The position numbers and the translations under genes are program-made. DNA of 64,000 bases. Origin: an uncultured Anaeromyxobacter sp. (GTDB lineage: Bacteria > Myxococcota > Myxococcia > Myxococcales > Anaeromyxobacteraceae). Every line of letters begins with the position of its first letter. Position 1 is the first letter of the stretch. The DNA is taken from contig CAIVAR010000161.1 of NCBI GenBank assembly GCA_903904005.1, positions 1-64,000 on the forward strand. Reading direction: 5' to 3'. Below are positions 18,866-27,184 of the stretch, one piece after another. The notes beneath the pieces are model-generated. The model was given only the letters and a program-made list of their open reading frames with translations. It did not search any database and was not told the DNA's origin.

Positions 18866-19103
18866 GGGGCGCCCCCAAGGGAAGCCAGGATCACTTCGCC
18901 ACGCCGGGGAAGTCCGCGCCGCTCTACGTGCCCTGGATCGAGGGTAGGATCGCGGGCAAGCCCGTCGGGGACGGGTACGGTGCCGGTAAGTGAAGTTTTC
19001 TGTAAGTGAAGTTTTTCGTCGACCCCCGCACGCCGAGGGTGCGGAGTGGACGAATCGTCGATAGCTCCGGTCAGGAACGGGCCCGACCACGGTCATTGCC
19101 CGT
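18866..19103 (+). other. non-coding stretch with a decayed reading frame
   Basis: Follows the SnoaL remnant. A frame in 18890-18990 reads FATPGKSAPLYVPWIEGRIA and looks protein-like but has no start and no recognised relative, so it may be a second gene fragment. It ends in a short tandem repeat (18986-19015). No promoter for the next gene is convincing. Confidence 0.3.
18986..19015 (+). repeat. tandem direct repeat, 14 bp, period 16
   Basis: GTAAGTGAAGTTTT occurs at 18986-18999 and again at 19002-19015, separated by CT. The repeat is AT-richer than the surroundings and lies about 100 bp upstream of the beta-propeller gene. It may be a slippage product in decayed DNA or a paired regulator site. 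Confidence 0.8.
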
Positions 19104-19116
19104 AAAGGAGCCACAC

Positions 19117-20115
19117 ATGATGCGATTCGCCCTCGTCGCCGCCGTCGCCATGTCCCCTTTCCTCGCCGCCGCCAGCCCAGGTGGCGGCCCATCCTTCGGA
19201 ACCTTCGTCCGTGACTTCGGCCCCAGCCTGGTCGCCGACTGCCCGAATCCGGAAGGCATCGCCGTGGACCGGAACGGCCTCGTCTATGCCTCGTCGTTCG
19301 CGTTCCAGCCCGTCGCGAACATCTGCGTCCTCGACTCGGCCGGAAAGCTCCTGCGCAAGATCCCGGTGGCGGCGGGAGCCACCGGATCGGCCGCGTTGCT
19401 CGGGATGCTGGATGTCCCGGGCGAGGGGCTCTACGTGACCGACTTCGCGAACGGAACCCCGGGGAACGGGCGCCTCCTGCGCGTGGATCGGCACGGTCAC
19501 GTGGGCGCGGTGGCGGGCGGTTTCACGGCCCCGAACGCCATCGCTCGGGACCGGCATGGAAACCTGTTCGTCTCCGATTCCTTCGCGGGAACCATCACCC
19601 GGCTTCGCAAGGACGGAACGCACCGCATCACCTGGGCGCAGGGCGCCCCGCTCACCACCACGGGGCAGCCGCCGTTCGGTGCCAACGGCCTCGCCTTCGA
19701 CGCGGAGGAGCGCTACCTCTACGTCGCGAACACCGGGGACAGCACCGTGCTGCGGTACCCCGTGAAGGCGGACGGGAGTGCGGGCCCGATCGAGGTCTTC
19801 GCGAAGGGTTCCGCGCTCGACGCGGCCACCGGTACCGCCCAGTCCCTCCACGGGGCCGACGGCATCATGTTCGACGCGGCCGGCTACCTGTGGGTGTGCG
19901 CCAACCAGGCCAACGAGCTTCAGGTGCTCTCGCCCGAGGGAGAGGTCGTGGCCCGCTACCGGGGCGCCGCCGGGGCCGCGCTCGACTTCCCGGCCAGCAT
20001 CGTCTTCCGGGGGCAGACCCTCTACGTGACCAACCTCTCGCTCGCCACCGGCGGCGTGAACTCGAAGCTCTCGGTCATCGTGGCGCCATATCCGGGCCTG
20101 CCGCTCTGGCCGTAG
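19117..20115 (+). CDS. secreted SMP-30/NHL-type beta-propeller protein
   Basis: 332 aa from ATG 19117, which has AAAGGAG six bases upstream; the longer ORF from 19006 lacks this. Signal peptide 1-20. The rest is a six-bladed propeller pattern with repeats such as PEGIAVDRNGLVYASS, PNAIARDRHGNLFVSDS, ANGLAFDAEERYLYVAN and ADGIMFDAAGYLWVC. This fits SMP-30/gluconolactonase or vinculin-like NHL repeat proteins. Catalytic metal ligands could not be assigned with certainty, so lactonase activity is possible but not claimed. Probably periplasmic. Confidence 0.8.
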   Translation: MMRFALVAAVAMSPFLAAASPGGGPSFGTFVRDFGPSLVADCPNPEGIAVDRNGLVYASSFAFQPVANICVLDSAGKLLRKIPVAAGATGSAALLGMLDVPGEGLYVTDFANGTPGNGRLLRVDRHGHVGAVAGGFTAPNAIARDRHGNLFVSDSFAGTITRLRKDGTHRITWAQGAPLTTTGQPPFGANGLAFDAEERYLYVANTGDSTVLRYPVKADGSAGPIEVFAKGSALDAATGTAQSLHGADGIMFDAAGYLWVCANQANELQVLSPEGEVVARYRGAAGAALDFPASIVFRGQTLYVTNLSLATGGVNSKLSVIVAPYPGLPLWP

Positions 20116-20127
20116 GGGGCCCGGGCC

Positions 20128-20301
20128 TCAGGGACCGGTTCCTCGCTCGAAGAACGTGTTCTCCGGGTGGGAGGCAGGGTCGAGGGCGTGCGGGGAGACG
20201 AGCGCGCGGACCACGGCATCGGACGGACCGAATCGCATCCCCACCACGGGGGCCCACAGGAGCAGGGCGACCCCGAGGCGCCGTGGCGACGTCGGCGTCA
20301 T
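20128..20301 (-). CDS. possible small secreted/membrane protein
   Basis: 57 aa from ATG 20301. It has an N-terminal basic-hydrophobic segment (RRLGVALLLWAPVVGM, about 7-22) and GC-rich third codon positions like real genes here. GGGA lies about eight bases before the start. No relative is recognised. It fills the 294-bp gap between the propeller and gamma-glutamyltranspeptidase genes, reading the other way. It could be a chance ORF. Confidence 0.35.
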   Translation of the reverse strand: MTPTSPRRLGVALLLWAPVVGMRFGPSDAVVRALVSPHALDPASHPENTFFERGTGP

Positions 20302-20409
20302 CGGTGGTCCCGGGTGAATTGCCACGCGGGCATCCCGGCGGCCGATTGTTGCGCGTCCGGGTGTACGCTGAAGGCGAGCCCGGACGGGTCGGGCGGAACG
20401 GGGTTTGCC

Positions 20410-22236
20410 ATGCTCCCTCGCGTCGGATGGCGAGCGCTGCCGCTCGCCGTGGCGGTTGGGCTCCTCACGAGCTGCTCCGAGACGGCCGCACAGGGCGGCC
20501 CGGTGCTCTCGACCTGCGACGGAGCCTCGCTCGCGCCCGCCTGCGCCGGCGTCCGGGGCGACCGGGCAGGGGGCTGGCTCCCGCAGTCCCGGTCCGAGGT
20601 GATGGCCCGGCGCGGGATGGTGGCGACGAGCCAGCCGCTCGCGACGCAGGCGGGCCTGCGCATCCTCCAGCAGGGCGGAAACGCGGTGGATGCCGCCGTG
20701 GCGGCGTCGGCGGTGCTGAGCGTGGTCGAGCCGATGTCGGTGGGGCCCGCCGGAGATCTCTTCGCCGTCATCTACGTGGCCCGGGAGCGGAAGGTCTACG
20801 TGCTCGACGCGAGCGGCACCGCGCCGACGGGCGCCACGATCCAGCACTTCGACAAGCTCGGATACCGCTACGACCCGCAGTCGTGGGGACCGGGGAACGG
20901 GATGCCGGGCAACGGCATCCTCCCGGTCACGGTGCCGGGCTCTGTGTGGGGCTGGGACGAGGCCATCCGGCGGTTCGGCCGGCTCGGGCTGAAGAAGGCC
21001 CTGGTGCCCGCGCTGGAGTATGCCGAGGGCGGGTTCCCGGTCGCCGAGCGGGTCGCCCGCGACTGGCGGCTGCCGAACGCCCTGCCCACCATCGGTTGCT
21101 GCACGACCCCCGACCCCGAAGCCGAGCGCGTGTTCCTCGTCGATGGGAAGCCGCCCGTGGCGGGACAGACGTTCCGCAATCCCGGATTCGCCCGGCTCCT
21201 CCGTCTCCTCCAGGCGAAGGGGCGCGACGGCTTCTACAAGGGGGAGGTGGCGCAGGCCATCGTCGCCCGCTCCCGTGCGCTCGGCGGCACGATGGAGCTC
21301 TCGGATCTCGCGGGATACAAGGGGAAATGGATCGAGCCCGCCGCTGGCCGCTACCGGGGACTCGACGTGCTGGAGCTGCCGCCCCCCTCGCAGGCATGGG
21401 CGGCGGTGGAGATGCTGAACGTCCTCGAGGCATGCGTCCCCCGCTGGTCGAAAGGAAGGACGCTCGCCTCCCTCGGCCCGAACGACCCGCGCTACTGGCA
21501 CTACCTGGTGGAGGCGAAGAAGCTCGCCTACGCCGACCTCTACGCCCTCAACGCCGACCCGGCCTTCGTCCCCGTGCCCATCGAGCGGCTGCTCTCCCGC
21601 GCCTACGCGGAGTCGCTGTGCGACCGCGTGAACCCGGAGAAGGCCTCGGCCCGCGGCCCGAAGGGACCGGGAGAGGGGGCGGGGGACACGATCGTCCTCT
21701 CGGTGGCGGACGGGGAGGGGAACGTCGTCGCCTGGGTGAACAGCATCTACGCCGCGTTCGGCTCCGGGATCGCGATCGCCGACTACGGCATGGTCCTCCA
21801 CAACCGCGGCGCGCTCTTCTCCCTGGATCCCTCCAGCCCGAACGCGATCGAACCGGGCAAGCGCCCCTTCAACACGCTCTCCGCGGGGATCGTGCTGCGC
21901 GACGGGAAGCCGCTCACGACTGTCGCGCTCATGGGCGGGGACATGCAGGCGCAGGGGCACGGGCAGCTCCTCGTGAGCCTGCTGGACCTCGGCGCGAACA
22001 CGCAGGCGGCCGTCGACCTCGCCCGGTTCCGGCACGACCAGCGATCGAACGTGCTGGGGCTCGAGTCGGCCCTGTACGCCGTGGTCGGCCCAGGGCTCGC
22101 TGCGCTCGGCCACGTGGTCCGATCGATCGACGGCGCGGACGTCGGTGGGGCGCAGGTCGTCCTGGTGGACCCTGCGACGGGGGCCTACCGGGCTGGGTCG
22201 GATCCGAGGAAGGACGGGCAGGCTACGGGGTGGTGA
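20410..22236 (+). CDS. ggt: gamma-glutamyltranspeptidase-like lipoprotein
   Basis: 608 aa. A lipobox LTSC (about residues 19-22) predicts a lipid-anchored periplasmic or outer-membrane protein. The Ntn-hydrolase family marks are present: GGNAVDAAVAA in the large subunit, the autocleavage/nucleophile site GDT with Thr427, FGSGI, RPFNTLSAG, and MGGDMQAQGHGQ in the small subunit. Autoproteolysis before Thr427 would yield two chains that transfer or hydrolyse gamma-glutamyl groups of glutathione. The second residue after the nucleophile differs from the classic TTHF. The 3' end overlaps the convergent phosphoesterase gene by 14 bp. Confidence 0.88.
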   Translation: MLPRVGWRALPLAVAVGLLTSCSETAAQGGPVLSTCDGASLAPACAGVRGDRAGGWLPQSRSEVMARRGMVATSQPLATQAGLRILQQGGNAVDAAVAASAVLSVVEPMSVGPAGDLFAVIYVARERKVYVLDASGTAPTGATIQHFDKLGYRYDPQSWGPGNGMPGNGILPVTVPGSVWGWDEAIRRFGRLGLKKALVPALEYAEGGFPVAERVARDWRLPNALPTIGCCTTPDPEAERVFLVDGKPPVAGQTFRNPGFARLLRLLQAKGRDGFYKGEVAQAIVARSRALGGTMELSDLAGYKGKWIEPAAGRYRGLDVLELPPPSQAWAAVEMLNVLEACVPRWSKGRTLASLGPNDPRYWHYLVEAKKLAYADLYALNADPAFVPVPIERLLSRAYAESLCDRVNPEKASARGPKGPGEGAGDTIVLSVADGEGNVVAWVNSIYAAFGSGIAIADYGMVLHNRGALFSLDPSSPNAIEPGKRPFNTLSAGIVLRDGKPLTTVALMGGDMQAQGHGQLLVSLLDLGANTQAAVDLARFRHDQRSNVLGLESALYAVVGPGLAALGHVVRSIDGADVGGAQVVLVDPATGAYRAGSDPRKDGQATGW

Positions 22237-23590
22237 CGGCGGGCGCCATCGAGTTCACGCAATCGCCGAGCCCCTGCGACCCCATGAATGCGATGCCGCA
22301 CCAGTAGACCGGCCAGTTGAGGTCAGTGATGGGTTTCGACGGCGCGTGGCCCGAGCCGAAGTTCGTCCGGTAGGTCGCCTGCGCCGTCGGGGACGTCATG
22401 AGCTCGAAGAACAGCGCTGCGAGGGAGGACCCGAGGGGCGCCGGGAGGCCGTAGGCCGACGAGAAGTCGTAGGAGGGCTGGAACGACGCGGAAGGGTTCG
22501 AGAGGTCGAGCGTGAAGGACACGTAGTCCTGGAGCGCCGACCTGCCGGAGACCGTGAAGGTCTTGAAGGCCGGGGCGTTCCCCATGTCCGAGGTGATCCC
22601 GGGGATTCCCTGCAAGGCGATCACGGCGATCCGGTACTGGTCCATGTGGGTGTGGCCGGTGAAGGCTGCCCCCAGGGCTCCGCGATGGGCGGCGAGGATC
22701 GCGAGCAGGCGTTGCTGGGGGTCGGCCTGCAGCATCATCGTCGGCTGCGCGATGTGTCCCTGTGGGTCCACGTCTCCACCGGTCGTGGCAAGGTCGCCGC
22801 CCGGCGGGGCGTGCAGGACGAGCCAGGCCTGCTTGCCGGCAGCCTCGACGGCGGCCAGCGTCGCGTCGAGCCAGAGGAGTTGCCGGGTGATGGCGTCGGC
22901 GCCCGCAGTCGACTGGGGCGCGAGGAACCCCGTGTTCACGCCCAGGATGACGAGGCCGCTGCCAGGCACCTCCGCGACGTAGTAACCGCCGGCGCGATAG
23001 GTCGTCTCGAAGGCCGCGCGATCGGCCGTACCCCGGAGTAGATCCTCGAAGAAGAGGGTCGCGGTGTCGGCGAGGAACCGATCGTCCGGCTGGAGCCCGA
23101 AGCTGCCCGCGTAGTCGTCCCAGTTCCCCAGGGTGAAGTAGACCGGCGTCGTTCCGAGCGCAGCCCGGACCTGGTGGACCACGAACGTCGTCGCCTTCAG
23201 GGCAAAGGCCTTCATGGCGACCTGGTCCTGCGTGCGGGTCAGCGCGAAGTACATCTGCGAGAAGTCCTGGACGAGGACGTCGCCGCCGAAGATGACGAAC
23301 GCGGGGCGCTGCGACTGGATCGCGGCGAGCGACCGCTGGAGGAGCACGAAGTTGGTGGTGTGTCCGTACTGGCCCGGGCCCGTGTGCCGGGAGCCCGCGA
23401 AGATGGACGCCCACTGGCTCTCCGGAGCCGCCTCGAGCGCGCCGAAGAGGGAGGGATCGAAGAACGGGTCGAAGTGGACGTCGCTGAACGCGACCACCGT
23501 CGTGGAGGACGGTGCCGCCGTGCTGCTGCATCCCCCGAGGAGCGCGGCGGCGACCGTCGCGAGGGTTGCCAGGGAAGCCCGTGAGGTCAT
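22223..23590 (-). CDS. sphingomyelinase-like metallophosphoesterase lipoprotein
   Basis: 455 aa. Lipobox LLGGC (about 17-21). Calcineurin-like motifs in order: FSDVHFDP (about 35), FGGDVL (about 101), GNWDDY (155-160), LHAPPG (about 260) and GHTHMDQY (about 315). The overall layout resembles acid-sphingomyelinase-like phosphoesterases. In place of the usual GNHD/E, residue 157 is Trp, so the metal-binding Asn remains but the catalytic His is lost, as in some GNND-type members. Hydrolysis of a phosphodiester or phosphomonoester outside the cytoplasm is inferred; the substrate is open. Confidence 0.82.
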   Translation of the reverse strand: MTSRASLATLATVAAALLGGCSSTAAPSSTTVVAFSDVHFDPFFDPSLFGALEAAPESQWASIFAGSRHTGPGQYGHTTNFVLLQRSLAAIQSQRPAFVIFGGDVLVQDFSQMYFALTRTQDQVAMKAFALKATTFVVHQVRAALGTTPVYFTLGNWDDYAGSFGLQPDDRFLADTATLFFEDLLRGTADRAAFETTYRAGGYYVAEVPGSGLVILGVNTGFLAPQSTAGADAITRQLLWLDATLAAVEAAGKQAWLVLHAPPGGDLATTGGDVDPQGHIAQPTMMLQADPQQRLLAILAAHRGALGAAFTGHTHMDQYRIAVIALQGIPGITSDMGNAPAFKTFTVSGRSALQDYVSFTLDLSNPSASFQPSYDFSSAYGLPAPLGSSLAALFFELMTSPTAQATYRTNFGSGHAPSKPITDLNWPVYWCGIAFMGSQGLGDCVNSMAPAVTTP

Positions 23591-23821
23591 TCGACGACGC
23601 TAGGCCGTCCGCGCACGGGGAGTGTCGGGTCATCGGGGGCGTGTCGATCTCGGCGGGCAGGGAACCGCCTGTCCCTCGCCCTGGTTCACACCCCGGTGGG
23701 CACGGCAGGGCTGCCGCGTCCCGGAGGGTTTCCGTACCCCTCTGGGACCTCGCCATGTTCGAACCATTGCCCGTACGGTGGACGACGAAGTCCGGGGGCT
23801 CGCCGAGGAGTTCGAAGGATC

Positions 23822-24550
23822 TCACCGCACGACGCGCACGGAGGGATCGAAACGCAGATAAGCACCCTGGCCGCTCGTCTCCACCCCACCGGAGCGCACG
23901 GTGACGGTCCCCGTGCTTCGCGGGCGGAGCCGGCTCGAGTAATCGAGCTGGACGCGTCCCGCCCCGCGCTGCAGCCAGAAGGTGACCCCCTTGGCGTTCG
24001 GGTCCACCGGACCGTCGGGGGGTTCCACGAGCGGATCGCCGATCCACTCGGCCTCGAAGTGGTCCGCGCGGACGCGCCCCCGCACGACGGTCGGGTCGCC
24101 GGGAGACCCATGCCCGACCTCGAGCGATGCGTCCCGGGCGAGCTCGATGGCGTCGGAGAGCGGCGCGAGCGCCGCCGCGAGCGGCAGCACCGACGTGACC
24201 AGGTGAAGGAGGTAGGCGTGGCGGCCCGGGCTACCGTCCGGCGCCTCGATCCGGACCGCGTGCTCCGCCACGACGCCGCCGGGACCCGGCCGGCCGTCCA
24301 ACGCGAACGCGGGGCAGCCGTAGAGCGCGAAGATCACCTGCGCCTGGCCGTCCGTCCCGAGCGCGAGCCGGTACCCACCCGGCAACAGCCGCCCGGCCAC
24401 CTCCGGCGAGGTGGGGCGCACGTGCACGACCTCGACACAGCCGGTACCGGAGTAACTGCCGATGGACGCCGTCGGCGGCGGCACCGGCACGCGCGGGGCG
24501 CCGGCGCACCCCACGGTTCCAGCGCACAGGACGATGAGCAATCGCCTCAA
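23822..24550 (-). CDS. hypothetical lipoprotein
   Basis: 242 aa. Signal peptide with lipobox TVGC (about residues 12-15), a Pro-rich linker, then a mixed beta-rich protein with a helical hydrophobic middle (about 117-142). No domain is recognised. Upstream of it (23591-23821 lies on the 3' side) no further gene is seen. It is read away from the tRNA-Asn region and has no operon partner in the window. Confidence 0.65.
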   Translation of the reverse strand: MRRLLIVLCAGTVGCAGAPRVPVPPPTASIGSYSGTGCVEVVHVRPTSPEVAGRLLPGGYRLALGTDGQAQVIFALYGCPAFALDGRPGPGGVVAEHAVRIEAPDGSPGRHAYLLHLVTSVLPLAAALAPLSDAIELARDASLEVGHGSPGDPTVVRGRVRADHFEAEWIGDPLVEPPDGPVDPNAKGVTFWLQRGAGRVQLDYSSRLRPRSTGTVTVRSGGVETSGQGAYLRFDPSVRVVR

Positions 24551-24636
24551 GGGGCCTCCCGCTGACGGTTCCGGCCATCCGTACTACGGGCGTCGAATCC
24601 CGTCACGACGCGTCGGGGTGCGGGCCGCACGGGCCG

Positions 24637-24765
24637 GTGTGGAAGGCGCTCACGGGTGGATACGCCCACGTGCCCGTGCTGGAGGATGGCGGCAGGGTGG
24701 TCACCGACAGCGCGCGCATCACGGCCTGGCCGGAAGAGGAGCGGCCCGGCGAACACCCGTCAATC
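24637..24765 (+). pseudogene. fragment of a glutathione S-transferase N-terminal domain
   Basis: One frame reads HVPVLEDGGRVVTDSARITA followed by WPEEERP, which matches the end of a thioredoxin-fold GST N-terminal domain (VPVLExDGxVVTDSxxIxxWLEE). The catalytic first part and the whole C-terminal helical domain are missing. The fragment stops about 25 bp before the 3' end of tRNA-Asn. It looks like the scar of an insertion or deletion beside the tRNA gene. Confidence 0.45.
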
Positions 24766-24789
24766 AGGTGTTCGTCGAGCCGTCCAGTG

Positions 24790-24865
24790 TGGCTCCCCAG
24801 CGAGGACTTGAACCTCGGACCCGATGATTAACAGTCATCTGCTCTGCCAACTGAGCTACTGGGGA
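24790..24865 (-). tRNA. tRNA-Asn (anticodon GTT)
   Basis: 76 nt including an encoded 3' CCA. The acceptor arm TCCCCAG pairs with CTGGGGA, the D arm GCTCAGTTGGCAGAGC, the anticodon loop CTGTTAA with GTT, and the T arm GGTTCAAGTCC are all standard. It lies alone between a GST remnant and the BtrH-type gene. A truncated gene directly at the 3' end is typical of a former integration site. Confidence 0.97.
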
Positions 24866-24984
24866 ATGGCAGGGCGGGGAGACTAGACGCGGCGGGCAGG
24901 GATGTCAACGACCGCGGATCGACGGGGGAATCGCACGGGAATGGGCGGTTTGCCGGGCCCCGGAGCATCCCCTATGTTCGGTGG

Positions 24985-25989
24985 GTGCTCCTCCCCGGAT
25001 TCCAGCACAGGCCCGGCGTCCACTGCGGATCAACGGCGCTCTCGGACGCCCTGCGGGCCCGCGGCCTCGACGTCTCGGAGGCCATGGCCTTCGGCATGGG
25101 CGCCGGGCTCGGCTTCTTCTACCTCGCCTCGCCGGTGCTCTCCCCCACGCGGCTCATCCTCGGCCGCCCCTGGACGCTCGAGGAGACCGCCTGTGAACTC
25201 CTCGGCGCACCGGTGGCCATCCGGACCGAGGACGACCCGGCACGCGCATGGGCGGCGGTGAAGGAGGCCCTCGACCGCGGCTTCGCCCCGGTCCTCTCCA
25301 CCGACCTGCGCTACCTCCCGTACTGGAAGACCTCCTCCCCCTTCAACGGACACCGGGTCATCCTGGCAGGCCACGACGAGGGGAGGGGAGTGGCCCTCCT
25401 CGCCGACACCGAGCGGGAGGAACTCCAGGAGGTCGCCCTCGCCGACCTCGAGCGGGCCCGGGCCTCCGACGGCCAGCCCCTCGGCTACACCGGCCGCCAG
25501 TGGATGGAGATCGACGCTCCGAGGAGTCCGGTCCGGTGGCGCGAGGCGGTGGGAAACGCCCTGCGCCGGCAGTCCCGCGACATGCTGCTGCCGCAGGACG
25601 GCTTCGCCGGCGTGTCCGGGATGGAGCGCTTCGCGGCCGAGGTTCCGCGCTGGCACGAGCTGGCCCGGGACGAGGCCGATCGGGCCTGGTGCTTCCGCTT
25701 CGCCTACCAGTGCATCGAGAAGCGGGGCACCGGGGGCGGCAACTTCCGCCTCCTCTACGCCCGATTCCTCGCCGAGGCGGCGCGCCTCCATCCCGCCGTG
25801 GCCGCACTCGGCCTCCCCGCCCGGATGGAGGGGATCGCCGCCGGCTGGACTCGGCTGGCAAACTCGTTCAAGGATCTGTCCGGGAGCCCTGGCGCGGGGG
25901 CCTCGGGAGAACTGGTCGCGCAGGTCTCGCAACTGGTGGAGGGGGAGCGCCGGTACCACGAGGACGTGGCGGCGCGGGTGAACGGATGA
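24985..25989 (+). CDS. BtrH N-terminal/DUF4872 protein
   Basis: 334 aa from GTG 24985. The start GVHCGSTALSDALRARGLDV is the BtrH_N signature with its Cys at residue 14; BtrH itself transfers an acyl group from a carrier protein to an aminoglycoside in butirosin synthesis, and the fold is papain-like. The C-terminal two thirds match DUF4872. No other antibiotic-biosynthesis gene is near, so the real substrate is probably something else. Its TGA overlaps the ATG of the SirB1-like gene (ATGA), pointing to translational coupling. Confidence 0.78.
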   Translation: MLLPGFQHRPGVHCGSTALSDALRARGLDVSEAMAFGMGAGLGFFYLASPVLSPTRLILGRPWTLEETACELLGAPVAIRTEDDPARAWAAVKEALDRGFAPVLSTDLRYLPYWKTSSPFNGHRVILAGHDEGRGVALLADTEREELQEVALADLERARASDGQPLGYTGRQWMEIDAPRSPVRWREAVGNALRRQSRDMLLPQDGFAGVSGMERFAAEVPRWHELARDEADRAWCFRFAYQCIEKRGTGGGNFRLLYARFLAEAARLHPAVAALGLPARMEGIAAGWTRLANSFKDLSGSPGAGASGELVAQVSQLVEGERRYHEDVAARVNG

Positions 25990-26825
25990 CCGAAGCGAAC
26001 TCGGCGGCGCGTGAGCGCTTCGCGACCCTCCTGAACCGGCAGGTGATCCCGCTCGACGAGGCGGCGCTCGCCATCGCCGCCGAGGAATACCCCGACCTCG
26101 ATCCAGGGCCGACGCTGCGGGCGCTCGACGCACTGGCCACCCGGGTCGGCGCCGAGGTGGGCGACCTTCGGCCGCCGCTCCGGGTCCTCCAGGCCATGCG
26201 CACGGTGCTCCGGGCCGAGGGGTTCCACGGCAACGAGAAGGACTACTACGACCCGCGCAACTCCTTCCTGAACGAGGTGCTGGAGCGGCGGCTCGGCATC
26301 CCCATCACGCTCTCGCTCCTCACCATCGAGGTGGCGCGACGGCTCGGGCTCCAGCTCCGGGGCGTGGCCTTCCCCGGCCACTTCCTGGTGCGGTGCCCGG
26401 TGCAGACGGGCCTCCCAGGCGACATCTTCATCGACGCCTTCAACGGCTGGGAACTGCTCGGGAGCGACGAGTGCACCGCCCGCTTCAAGGCGGTTCTCCA
26501 CGGTCGCCGCTTCGACCCCTCTCTCCTCGACCCCGTCGACTCGCGCCACATCCTCACGCGCCTGCTCCACAACCTGAAGCGCATCTACGTGGAGCGGGGC
26601 GACGACGTGCGCACCCTCTGGGTGGTGGACCGGCTCCTGCAGATCACGCCGGGCGACCTGGAGGAGCGGCGCGATCGAGGCCTCGTCTCGGCACGGCTCG
26701 GCGGGACGGCGGCTGCCGCGCGGGACCTCGAGGCCTACGTGCAGGGCCACCCCAGGGCCTCGGACGTCGAGGAGGTCCGGGAACTGATCAAGGAACTGAG
26801 CGGCCGCCGGACGCTGCTCAACTGA
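25986..26825 (+). CDS. SirB1-like transglutaminase-fold/TPR protein (UPF0162)
   Basis: 279 aa. The N-terminal two thirds match the SirB1/transglut_core2 family: NEKDYYDPRNSFLNEVLERR, GIPITLSLLTIEVARRLGL and GVAFPGHFLVR are conserved landmarks. A short TPR-like helical part (about 200-275) follows. Usual family length is about 270. The catalytic triad of true transglutaminases is not complete, and the function is unknown. Coupled to the BtrH-type gene by a 4-bp overlap, and the 3' end overlaps the convergent ferredoxin gene by 8 bp. Confidence 0.85.
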   Translation: MTEANSAARERFATLLNRQVIPLDEAALAIAAEEYPDLDPGPTLRALDALATRVGAEVGDLRPPLRVLQAMRTVLRAEGFHGNEKDYYDPRNSFLNEVLERRLGIPITLSLLTIEVARRLGLQLRGVAFPGHFLVRCPVQTGLPGDIFIDAFNGWELLGSDECTARFKAVLHGRRFDPSLLDPVDSRHILTRLLHNLKRIYVERGDDVRTLWVVDRLLQITPGDLEERRDRGLVSARLGGTAAAARDLEAYVQGHPRASDVEEVRELIKELSGRRTLLN

Positions 26826-27147
26826 TCTTTTCGGCGACCTCCGGGATCAGGAGCCGCTCCACGGGCTTCCCGCCCACGAGGTGGCTCTCCACGATCTCCG
26901 GGACGTCGGCCGGGGTCACGCCCCCGTACCAGACCCCCTCCGGGTAGACCACCATCGCCACCCCCTGCTCGCAGGCATCGAGGCAGCCGGCCGAGTTGGC
27001 GCGGACGCGCGCCTGGAGGCCACGATTCTTGAGTTCCGCCTTGAGCGCCTCCTTGACCGCCGCGCCGCCCCGGCCGGCGCAGCAGCCGCGGGGATGGCCA
27101 TCGGGGCGCCGGTTCTCGCAGACGAAGACGTGTCGTTCGAAGCGCAT
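26818..27147 (-). CDS. thioredoxin-fold [2Fe-2S] ferredoxin
   Basis: 109 aa. It matches the thioredoxin-like ferredoxins (Aquifex Fd/NuoE-like): HVFVCENRRPDGHPRGCC at the start, then NSAGCLDACEQG, giving the Cys-x(n)-Cys ... Cys-xxx-Cys ligand set, and VVYPEGVWYGGV after it. Cytoplasmic electron carrier; partner unknown. The start ATG 27147 is 37 bp from the divergent HAD gene start. The tail overlaps the SirB1-like gene by 8 bp. Confidence 0.88.
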   Translation of the reverse strand: MRFERHVFVCENRRPDGHPRGCCAGRGGAAVKEALKAELKNRGLQARVRANSAGCLDACEQGVAMVVYPEGVWYGGVTPADVPEIVESHLVGGKPVERLLIPEVAEKIS

Positions 27148-27184
27148 GCGCTCTACCTAGCGCGCCCGGGTCGCCCTCGCTACC

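Noticed and set aside
20128-22113. Long minus-strand frame opposite ggt
   Set aside because: Only its last 57 codons lie outside ggt and look plausible; the rest is antisense to a well-supported enzyme.
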